Source: Actinoallomurus sp048498315
Lineage (GTDB): Bacteria; Actinomycetota; Actinomycetes; Streptosporangiales; Streptosporangiaceae
Assembly: GCA_048498315.1 (NCBI GenBank)
Contig: JBEHYF010000142.1
Location: 1-14,264, forward strand
Direction of reading: 5' to 3'
Length of the DNA: 14,264 nt
Shown here in pieces: positions 7,458 to 12,762 of this stretch (position 1 is the first letter of the stretch; every line of letters starts with the position of its first letter). Under the pieces are notes generated by a model. The model did not search any database. It was not told the DNA's origin and saw only the letters and a program-made list of their open reading frames with translations. A program made the translations under genes and the position numbers.

Positions 7458-7832
7458 ATGGTCCTGCTTCGTCAGCTGCTCGGTGACGTACTCCGGCAGC
7501 TGCGGCTGCGCCAAGGCCGCACCCTCCGGGAAGTTTCCGCGGCGGCGCGCGTGTCGCTAGGGTATCTGTCCGAGGTCGAGCGAGGACAGAAGGAAGCCTC
7601 CTCGGAGCTGCTCGCCTCGATCTGCAAGGCCCTCGGCGTCCCCCTGTCGCACGTGCTCCGTGACGTCTCCGACCAACTGGCCCTCGCTGAGCTCCAGCAG
7701 GAGCCGGTGATGGCGGGCGCCGCTCCCGAGCATGAACGCCTCGACGGCGCCGACGAGATCTCCGCGGAGCGCATTCCCGCGACCCCGGAGACCATCGAGA
7801 ACGCCCTGCGTGCCGACATGGTGGCCGCCTAG
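7458..7832 (+). CDS. clgR: ClgR-type XRE regulator of Clp/Lon protease genes
   Basis: This 124-residue HTH regulator starts MVLLRQLLGDVLRQ. It carries the very characteristic ClgR block TLREVSAAARVSLGYLSEVERGQKEASSELLASI (HTH about 22-45). ClgR activates clp protease genes and, in several actinobacteria, repair and stress genes. The ATG at 7458 is preferred: GGAGGGAG lies at 7444-7451, 6 nt away, and homologues begin at MxLLR. An in-frame ATG at 7428 would add ten unconserved residues. The protein ends MVAA; a C-terminal Ala-Ala is the known ClpP-dependent degradation signal of ClgR. In M. tuberculosis clgR is followed by pspA; here it is followed by dps instead. Confidence 0.9.
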   Translation: MVLLRQLLGDVLRQLRLRQGRTLREVSAAARVSLGYLSEVERGQKEASSELLASICKALGVPLSHVLRDVSDQLALAELQQEPVMAGAAPEHERLDGADEISAERIPATPETIENALRADMVAA

Positions 7833-7855
7833 GGCGATCCCCGGCACCTGCACAC

Positions 7856-7889
7856 CCCGCTCGCGGACACTCGCGGGCGGAGCGTCGCT
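7856..7889 (+). terminator. Possible weak terminator after clgR
   Basis: GC-rich imperfect hairpins (CCCGC 7856-7860 with GCGGG 7873-7877, or CGCTC 7858-7862 with GAGCG 7880-7884) are followed by GTCGCTTTT. Stems are short and alternative, so this is tentative. Confidence 0.3.
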
Positions 7890-7953
7890 TTTGTGCTCCT
7901 TCCAGCTTTCGCGGGTGCCACTTTCGTCACGTTAGTCCCGAAGATCACATCCA

Positions 7954-7981
7954 TTCGGCACCTACAGGATTGCGGTACAGT
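7954..7981 (+). promoter_or_regulatory. Tentative dps promoter
   Basis: TACAGT (7976-7981) is the best TANNNT -10 in the 250-bp clgR-dps gap; TTCGGC (7954-7959), 16 bp upstream, is a poor -35. It would give an untranslated leader of about 95 nt. The 9-bp sequence TTCGTCACG occurs on both sides (7923-7931 and 8008-8016). Confidence 0.3.
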
Positions 7982-8082
7982 CGCCCATTTTTAGGCTCCA
8001 GGCGGCGTTCGTCACGATTGCCCGGCTCCTTCGGGGGAACGGTGCGGTGCGAAGGGATCCGTCGCAAAAAGGGGGAACTGGA

Positions 8083-8550
8083 ATGTCGCGTGTGAAGAGC
8101 CCGCTGTCGGACGAGGCGCGCAAGGTCACCGGAGCGGCGCTCCAGGACGCCCTCGTCGACCTCATCGATCTGCACCTGTACGCCAAACAGGCGCACTGGA
8201 ACATCACCGGACGTAACTTCCGTTCGGTCCACCTGCAGCTGGACGAGGTGGTCGCGATCGCCCGCGAGCATGCCGACACGGTCGCCGAGCGGGCCGTGGC
8301 GATCGGCGTGAACCCCGACGGGCGGGCTCGTACGGTGGCCGACACGACGAAGATCCACCAGCTCGACGCCGGCCACCTGCAGGACGACAAGGTGATCTCC
8401 GCGATCACCGACACCCTCGCCGAGATGATCCGGCGGTTTCGTGAGCGGATCGAGGTCACCGAAGACGTCGATCTGGTCACTCAGGACCTGTTGCTCACCG
8501 TGGCACGGGACCTGGAGAAGCAGCACTGGATGTTCGAGGCCCAACGCTGA
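8083..8550 (+). CDS. dps: Dps-family ferritin-like DNA-protection protein
   Basis: This 155-residue mini-ferritin oxidises ferrous iron with peroxide and stores it in a dodecamer, protecting DNA. The inter-subunit ferroxidase ligands are all present with the canonical spacing of E. coli Dps H51/H63/D78/E82: H38 (KQAHWN), H50 (SVHLQLDE), D65 and E69 (HADTVAERA). The C-terminal helix ends DLEKQHWMFEAQR. The ATG at 8083 has GGGGGAA at 8071-8077, 5 nt upstream, and matches family length. A GTG at 8047 would add an unconserved segment containing this ribosome binding site. The short N-terminus has few basic residues, so DNA binding through it is uncertain. Transcribed alone from the 250-bp gap. 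Confidence 0.94.
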   Translation: MSRVKSPLSDEARKVTGAALQDALVDLIDLHLYAKQAHWNITGRNFRSVHLQLDEVVAIAREHADTVAERAVAIGVNPDGRARTVADTTKIHQLDAGHLQDDKVISAITDTLAEMIRRFRERIEVTEDVDLVTQDLLLTVARDLEKQHWMFEAQR

Positions 8551-8609
8551 CGCGCCTGACAGGAGCCTGACGGGACGCGGTGCCCGCCGAGGGGCCGCGG
8601 TCCATGGCG

Positions 8610-8638
8610 GGAGCCCGCGGCCCGCTCGACCGGGCTCC
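8610..8638 (+). terminator. Candidate terminator hairpin downstream of dps
   Basis: GGAGCCCG (8610-8617) and CGGGCTCC (8631-8638) form a perfect 8-bp stem with a 13-nt loop, about 60 nt after the dps stop. Only ATTT follows, so if it terminates it does so without a classic U-run. Confidence 0.42.
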
Positions 8639-8701
8639 ATTTCTCGCCCGGGCGACGAGGGATCCCGGCTTGGCCCGGGAGGGAGCCGTTCGGTTCGTGA
8701 C

Positions 8702-8743
8702 GGGCCTCTGCTCTTATGGGGCTGCGGCTCTTCTTAGAGGTCC
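8702..8743. repeat. Second inverted repeat after dps, beside the Nei relic
   Basis: GGGCCTCT (8702-8709) and AGAGGTCC (8736-8743) can pair over 8 bp with one G-U, enclosing 26 nt. An alternative CTCT-TCTT-AGAG hairpin lies inside. A relatively A-rich run and the 10-bp palindrome AATGATCATT (8750-8759) follow. It may be a terminator for either strand or a rearrangement scar. Confidence 0.35.
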
Positions 8744-8754
8744 TAACAAAATGA

Positions 8755-9000
8755 TCATTCTGACGTCGTGGCGGCCGGTGTGCTGCGCACCCGCCACACC
8801 CCGTCCATGCGCAGGTGCGTGTGCACGTGACGTCGCCCTCGACCCGTACGAGCAGGTGTTTGCCGCACGACACCACGTCGGTCACCCGCCGGCCGGTGAG
8901 GCCGGCCGTCGCCAAACGGGGCACGCGAAAGTCCGTGCGCGTCAGCACCCGCCCCGCCAGCGCTTCGCGCGACCGCCCAGACGACGTCACCCTCCGGCAC
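8755..9000 (-). pseudogene. Nei/Fpg-family DNA glycosylase remnant (N-terminus only, frameshifted)
   Basis: The minus strand carries the start of a Nei2-like DNA glycosylase. GTG at 9000 gives M/V-PEGDVVW, with the catalytic Pro-Glu expected after the initiator, and GGAGGGG upstream (about 9017-9011). The frame then breaks near 8966-8976. EALAGRVLTRTDFRVPRLAT and VTDVVSCGKHLLVRVEGDVT continue in another frame. A second break near 8824-8830 returns to the first frame at HTHLRMDGVWRV. By comparison with the family I infer about 11 nt and 1 nt lost, a total of 12, which restores phase. After WRV (about 8789) homology stops and a TGA follows at 8755-8757. The helix-two-turn-helix and zinc finger parts, about two thirds of the gene, are gone. 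Clearly non-functional. Confidence 0.8.
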
Positions 9001-9054
9001 CGGACGGGCCCCTCCGATGCCGTCTCGCGTACCGAAAGCCATGGCCGAACGCTA

Positions 9055-9081
9055 CGCGGTCCGCCGCACCTGCGGACCGCG
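9055..9081. terminator. Strong hairpin between the Rrf2 gene and the Nei remnant
   Basis: A 10-bp perfect stem, CGCGGTCCGC (9055-9064) with GCGGACCGCG (9072-9081), has a 7-nt loop. It lies about 60 nt after the end of the minus-strand Rrf2 gene, so it probably ends that transcript. No T-run follows on either strand, so an operator for the lost glycosylase gene is the alternative. Confidence 0.45.
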
Positions 9082-9139
9082 GAAGAGCGGAAGGCGTCCG
9101 GTCGGCGTCCGCACCCGGCGGGTCGGCAGCAGGGGTACG

Positions 9140-9607
9140 TCAGCCGTGGAAGGCGGCGGACTCCCAGGCCGACGGGTCCTCGGTGAGTTTCTGCACAGGG
9201 GGCGGGAGCTGACCGGATGCGACGTCGGCGAGGTTCACCTGCTCCAGGATCGCTCGCTCGCTCGCCCGCAGCGCGATCCAGACGTCCTGCAGGGCGCGGG
9301 CGGCACCCTCGTAGCCCAGGTGTTCCGGGCGCTCGCCGCGCACGCCGACCAGCGGCCCGTCGATCGCCCGGATGATGTCGGCCAGGGAGATCCGCTCGGC
9401 CGGGCGGGCCAGCCAGTACCCGCCCTCGGGGCCGCGCTGGCTGCGCACGAGACCGGAGCGCCGCAGCTGGCTCAGGATGTTCTCCAGGAACTTGGGCGGG
9501 ATGTGCTGTGCCTCGGCGAGCTGTACGGCCGTCACCGGGTGCCGGCCGCCGGCGGCCAGCTCGGCCGCCGCGCGCAGAGCGTAATCGACCCGGGCGGACA
9601 ATCGCAT
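9140..9607 (-). CDS. Rrf2-family transcriptional regulator without cysteines
   Basis: This 155-residue winged-helix regulator opens with the classic Rrf2 start MRLSARVDYALRAAAELA. The recognition part is VTAVQLAEAQHIPPKFLENILSQLRRSGLVRSQRGPEGGYWLARPAERISLADIIRAIDGP, followed by a helical dimerisation tail. Iron-sulfur members (IscR, NsrR) use three cysteines after about residue 90. This protein has no cysteine at all, so it cannot hold such a cluster through Cys and is more like CymR-type members. Its signal and targets are unknown. It is flanked by decayed genes on both sides, so no operon partner remains to suggest a role. The ATG at 9607 has no Shine-Dalgarno sequence, consistent with leaderless initiation. 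Confidence 0.92.
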   Translation of the reverse strand: MRLSARVDYALRAAAELAAGGRHPVTAVQLAEAQHIPPKFLENILSQLRRSGLVRSQRGPEGGYWLARPAERISLADIIRAIDGPLVGVRGERPEHLGYEGAARALQDVWIALRASERAILEQVNLADVASGQLPPPVQKLTEDPSAWESAAFHG

Positions 9608-9613
9608 GATCCC

Positions 9614-9630
9614 ATTATCCCGCCTCGGGA
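9614..9630 (-). promoter_or_regulatory. Leaderless-type promoter and overlapping dyad of the Rrf2 gene
   Basis: On the minus strand GATAAT (9619-9614) ends exactly 6 nt before the ATG, placing +1 on the A of the start codon. Overlapping it is a perfect dyad TCCCG-CCT-CGGGA (9618-9630), well placed for autoregulation. The -35 region is poor. Confidence 0.5.
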
Positions 9631-9672
9631 GATCTGATCGGACCGGTTACGGTCGGGCTTTTCCGCCGCGAT

Positions 9673-9698
9673 GGTTCCGGTCCTTGGTTCCGGTGCTT
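9673..9698. repeat. Two tandem 13-bp repeats
   Basis: GGTTCCGGTCCTT and GGTTCCGGTGCTT lie head to tail and differ at one base. They fill the gap between the Rrf2 promoter and the GH3 remnant. Just left, GACCG-GTTA-CGGTC (9641-9654) forms a short hairpin. Confidence 0.55.
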
Positions 9699-9718
9699 CC
9701 GACGCGGCCGCTCCTGTC

Positions 9719-9955
9719 TCACCTGATCAGGCCGATCACCTCGGCGGTGGCCTGTGCGTTCGCCCGTGTCGCTCCGTACGTCGCGACGTGCGCCACGCCT
9801 TCCGGCCGCCACACCGGCAGGCCCATCTCCACGAGCACCGCATCCGGGCGGCGGGTCAGGTACGGACCGAGCCGTGCGCGGCGCCGGACGTGCGAGTGTG
9901 CGGCGGGCGCCGTGCGGTCCCGCGGCCGCCGCACCGCTGGAACGGTGTCGATCAC
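9719..9955 (-). pseudogene. Glycoside hydrolase family 3 (beta-N-acetylhexosaminidase-like) remnant
   Basis: An in-frame 78-codon minus-strand ORF starts at GTG 9955 behind a strong AAGGAGGAGG (9967-9958). About 35 unrecognisable Arg-rich residues are followed by a clear C-terminal tail of actinobacterial GH3 glycosidases: RRPDAVLVEMGLPVWRPEG and HVATYGATRANAQATAEVIG (residues 36-78), ending normally. GH3 enzymes of this kind have about 480 or more residues, so the TIM barrel and catalytic Asp/His are missing. The start and its ribosome binding site seem to be kept while the middle was deleted. With the sugar-binding lipoprotein nearby, it was probably the cytoplasmic or secreted hydrolase of a (chito)oligosaccharide uptake operon. 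The family is recognised from the tail only. Confidence 0.6.
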
Positions 9956-9977
9956 GACCTCCTCCTTCGCCTCGCCC

Positions 9978-10067
9978 GGCCGTCCGCCGTACGGCCGGGA
10001 ATCCGGGTTCGGTCGCATCCGGCCCGGTGACCGCCGGCCGCCGCGCCGGGCCGTCCGCCGTACGGCC
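9978..10067. repeat. 19-bp direct repeat pair in the decayed operon
   Basis: GGCCGTCCGCCGTACGGCC occurs exactly at 9978-9996 and 10049-10067, start to start 71 bp. The copies lie between the permease remnant and the GH3 remnant, where two permease genes would be expected. They may mark slippage or a deletion junction. The remaining sequence here (9956-10093) has no recognisable coding content. Confidence 0.6.
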
Positions 10068-10093
10068 AGGGCTCCCGCCGTCCGGTCCGGCGC

Positions 10094-10168
10094 GCCCGGG
10101 AGCCGGGACCACCGGCCGCCGCGCACCCGCCCGGAGGGCGCGGCCGGCCCGGAGGTGTGCGCGGTCAC
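10094..10168 (-). pseudogene. ABC sugar permease remnant (first ~25 codons)
   Basis: GTG at 10168 overlaps the stop of the sugar-binding gene as GTGA, the usual link to the first permease gene. The first ~25 residues (MTAHTSGPAAPSGRVRGGR, then WSRLPG) resemble the hydrophilic head of a MalF-type permease. The transmembrane segments that should follow are absent; the frame runs on through Arg/Gly-rich sequence into the GH3 remnant. The identification rests on position and the start overlap, with only weak sequence support. Confidence 0.42.
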
Positions 10169-10988
10169 TCGTTGAGCAGCGAGCCGGCCTGCCCATCGGC
10201 CTTCCTCAGCACCTCGTCGGCGGGCGCGGTCTGCGTGATCTCCCGCATCGCGTTCGGCAGCACCCTCTTCGCACCCTCATAGTCCGCCCAGCCGCGGCTG
10301 GCCGGGGTGAACCGGACGCCCGCCATGGTGGCCCGCGCGAACACCCGCATGATCGGGTCCCGCCGGTACGCCTCCCCCTTCAGCAGGTCGGTGTAGCGGG
10401 GCAGGAACTTCAGCGTGGCAGCGAACGCCTGCGCGTTCCGCTTGTCGTCCAGCACCGTGATGTAGTCGAAGGCGACGTCCTTGTGCCGGCTGTCCCGCCA
10501 CACCGCCAGGTCCGAGCCGCCGGACAACACCGGGGCCAGGCCGCCGTCCGGGCCGGGGATCGGAAAGACGCCCCAGTGGGCGGCGCCCTTCTTGTTGATC
10601 GCCTCCAGTTGCGGGACCGCCCGGCTCCCGTCGATGTACATGCCGAGCCTGCCGAGCGCGAAGTCCTGCTGCGGCCCCTGCAATTCGTCGCGGCCCACGT
10701 ACTTGGCCGGCGCGACCTTCTTGCGGGTGACCAGCCCGGCGTAGAAGTGGACGGCGGCGCGGGCCGTCCGCGGGTGCCGCCGGTGGAACTCGGCCGTGAC
10801 CCCGGCGAGGAATCGGGTCTGCTCCGGGCTGCCCGCCCCCCCATCTGCCAGACGACGAGCCGGGTCGGGTCCCGGCCGTGGTCGGCGTCGGCCTCAAGGC
10901 CGCCGCCGCAGCCCGCCGCGAGGCCGAGCACGCCCGCTACGGCGACGGCCGTGGCGGGCCTGGCCGAACGCGCACCGGTGACCCTCAC
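10165..10988 (-). pseudogene. Extracellular sugar-binding lipoprotein, frameshifted and internally deleted
   Basis: The minus-strand gene starts at GTG 10988 with GGGAG (11000-10996) upstream. It has a lipoprotein signal ending AAGC (C27), then TRLVVWQMGG. At a run of seven G (10842-10836) the frame is lost; one more G would restore it and give GSPEQTRFLAGVTAEFHRRHP. Right after RHPRTARA the sequence jumps to AVHFYAGLVTRKKVAPAKYV, ELQGPQQDFALGRLGMYIDGS and an intact C-terminal lobe ending QAGSLLNE. Solute-binding proteins of this family have about 420 residues, while this gene spans about 274 codons, so about 150 residues of the centre are missing. Even without the frameshift the fold would be broken. 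The substrate was probably an oligosaccharide. Confidence 0.82.
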
Positions 10989-11002
10989 TGTGGGACTCCC
11001 TT

Positions 11003-11070
11003 CGGTCACGCCCGTGGCGTCGCACGACCGTGACCGCCTGCCGAAACGGCATGCCGGCCCGCCGGTCACG
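11003..11070. promoter_or_regulatory. Three CGGTCACG elements upstream of the sugar-binding gene
   Basis: CGGTCACG (11003-11010) and CGTGACCG (11029-11036) form a perfect 8-bp inverted repeat with an 18-nt loop. A third copy, CGGTCACG, is at 11063-11070. They lie in the leader region of the decayed sugar operon, upstream of its ribosome binding site. They could be operator half-sites or a leader hairpin. Confidence 0.42.
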
Positions 11071-11130
11071 GGGTGCATCCTTACAGTCGTTGCTCACGGT
11101 TCCGGATATCGGGTGCGGTGTGCTCCACGC

Positions 11131-11157
11131 TAAACTAGCAAGAAAGTTTCCAGTTAA
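11131..11157. promoter_or_regulatory. AT-rich operator/promoter candidate between ROK and the sugar operon
   Basis: This is the only AT-rich island of the divergent spacer. It contains the dyad GAAA-G-TTTC (11142-11150), flanked by TAAACT (11131-11136) and AGTTAA (11152-11157), which are inverted at five of six positions. TAAACT also fits a -10 for the ROK gene (start near 11143). The position suits a ROK repressor acting on itself and on the divergent operon. Confidence 0.45.
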
Positions 11158-11206
11158 CACGAGTTGTCGACGGATCGAGTACGGACTGAGACGGAAGGTG
11201 GCCGGA

Positions 11207-12676
11207 ATGGCGACTCGCCCGGGGACCCCCAGGCTGCTGCGCGAGCTGAACGATCGCTCGGCACTGGATCTGCTGGTGAGCTCCGGCCCCCTCACCCGCG
11301 CGCAGATCGGCCGGCACACCGGGCTCTCCAAGGTCACCGCGTCGCAGCTGCTGGCCCGCCTGGAGGAGCGCGGGCTCGTCGCTGTGGTCGGTGAGCAGGT
11401 CGGCGGCCGCGGCCCCAACGCCGCCCTGTACGCCGTCGTACCGTCCAGCGCGTACGTCGCCGGCCTGGAGGTCGGGCCGAACAACGTCACCGCCGGCATC
11501 GCCGACATCACTGGCAACGTCGTCGCCGAGGTCACCGTCAACCCGAACGCCGACCCGGTGTCGGTCGTGCACACCGCCGTCGTCAAGGCCTGCCGGTCGG
11601 CGAAGATCCCGCTCGCCAAGCTGCGCGCGCTCGTGATCGGCACGCCCGGGGTCGTCGACCCGCGCACCGGCGACGTCCGGTTCGTCTTCGACCTGCCGCA
11701 CTGGCACAGCGGCATCCTCGACGCGCTTCGCCGCGACCTGCGCCTGCCGGTCGTCATCGAGAACGACGTCAACCTGGTCGCGCTCGCCGAGCGCGCCTTC
11801 GGCGCTGCCCAGGAGTCGGACGACTTCGCGCTGCTGTGGGCCGACCGCAGGCTCGGCCTGGCCGCCATGATCGGCGGCCGCCTGCACCGCGGCTTCTCCG
11901 GCGGCGCGGGCGAGATCGGGTACCTCCCCGTGCCGGGGGTGCCCCTGCCGGAGAAGGACACCGAATCGGTCACCTGGGGCATGCCCGCCTTTGCCAGCGG
12001 CCTCGTTGCGCTCGTCGGTGCCGACGCCGTCCGCGAGCTGGCCGCCGGATACGGTTTCGCCGGGCCCACGGCCGTCCACTGCGTCCGCACGGCCGTCGCC
12101 GCGCTGGCCGCCGGGGAACCCCGCGGCGCCGGACCCGCCGAAGACGCCGGAACGCCGGCTGCCGGGACGGTGCGGACGGGCCGTACGGATGACGCGGGGG
12201 CGAGTGGCGGGGCCTCGGGCCGCGACCCGGGCGCGACCGGCAGGGCGGGCGGCGACATGCGGGACACGAGCGGCGATTCCCGGCCGGTGGCGCGCCGGGC
12301 CGCCGGAGCACATGCGACGGATGACACGGCGGACGACCTGGCAGACGACATGATGGGCGGCGCCGGTCCGGGAGCCGTCGAACCGGGCGGCGCGGAGGCG
12401 GCGGCGTTCCTGGGCGAGCTGGCCACGCGCCTGGCGTACGGGGTGGCGTCGGTGACGATCGTGCTCGACCCGGAGCTGGTCGTGATCTCCGGTGACCTGG
12501 GCCGGGCCGGCGGTGATGAACTCGCGCGCCTGATCGAGGAGGCGGTCGGGCGGATCTGCCCAACCCAGCCGCGGGTCGCCCTGACCCGGGTCGAAGGCAA
12601 CGCGGTACTGCGTGGCGCCCTGCTCGCCGCCCTGGACCGCGGCCGCGACGAGGTGTTCTCCGCGTCGGCGTGGTGA
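11207..12676 (+). CDS. ROK-family transcriptional repressor with low-complexity insertion
   Basis: This sugar-responsive repressor has 489 residues. The N-terminal MarR-like winged helix is at about 15-78 (LTRAQIGRHTGLSKVTASQLLARLEERGLV). The ROK sugar-kinase fold follows: VAGLEVGPNNVTAGIAD, VIGTPGVVDP, VIENDVNLVALAER and GGAGEIGYLPVPG, with EIGY where kinases have EIGH. No CxCGxxGC zinc motif is seen. Residues about 304-398 are Ala/Gly/Asp/Arg low complexity, inserted before the conserved C-terminal part (LGELATRLAYGVASVTIVLDPELVVISGD); family members usually have about 400 residues. The ATG at 11207 has GGAAGG (11193-11198) 8 nt upstream. It is divergent from the decayed sugar operon, its presumed target, so it may now be an orphan. 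Confidence 0.9.
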   Translation: MATRPGTPRLLRELNDRSALDLLVSSGPLTRAQIGRHTGLSKVTASQLLARLEERGLVAVVGEQVGGRGPNAALYAVVPSSAYVAGLEVGPNNVTAGIADITGNVVAEVTVNPNADPVSVVHTAVVKACRSAKIPLAKLRALVIGTPGVVDPRTGDVRFVFDLPHWHSGILDALRRDLRLPVVIENDVNLVALAERAFGAAQESDDFALLWADRRLGLAAMIGGRLHRGFSGGAGEIGYLPVPGVPLPEKDTESVTWGMPAFASGLVALVGADAVRELAAGYGFAGPTAVHCVRTAVAALAAGEPRGAGPAEDAGTPAAGTVRTGRTDDAGASGGASGRDPGATGRAGGDMRDTSGDSRPVARRAAGAHATDDTADDLADDMMGGAGPGAVEPGGAEAAAFLGELATRLAYGVASVTIVLDPELVVISGDLGRAGGDELARLIEEAVGRICPTQPRVALTRVEGNAVLRGALLAALDRGRDEVFSASAW

Positions 12677-12762
12677 TCCCCGGTTCCGCGGTCGCCCATC
12701 GTTCTCCAAGGCGGCGTTGATAGGTTCGTGCGGCGTTCGTGTCGACCGATCAGGAGGCTGCC

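Noticed and set aside
7990..8000. TTTAGGCTCC as an IdeR/DmdR iron box before dps
   Set aside because: Only part of one half-site resembles the iron box and no second half follows.
8047..8082. GTG 8047 as dps start
   Set aside because: It would place the GGGGGAA ribosome binding site inside the coding region and add residues unlike Dps; ATG 8083 fits better.
8720..8750. Possible tRNA fragment around the CTCT-TCTT-AGAG hairpin
   Set aside because: No acceptor stem, TPsiC arm or complete cloverleaf can be folded around it.
8580..9212. 210-codon plus-strand ORF after dps
   Set aside because: No family resemblance; it is antisense to the frameshifted glycosylase remnant.
9754..11133. 459-codon plus-strand ORF over the decayed sugar operon
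   Set aside because: It is antisense to recognisable binding-protein and GH3 sequence and resembles no protein family.
11030..11206. Upstream starts extending the ROK gene to 11030
   Set aside because: The added residues are unlike ROK proteins and would cover the AT-rich promoter region; ATG 11207 has a ribosome binding site.
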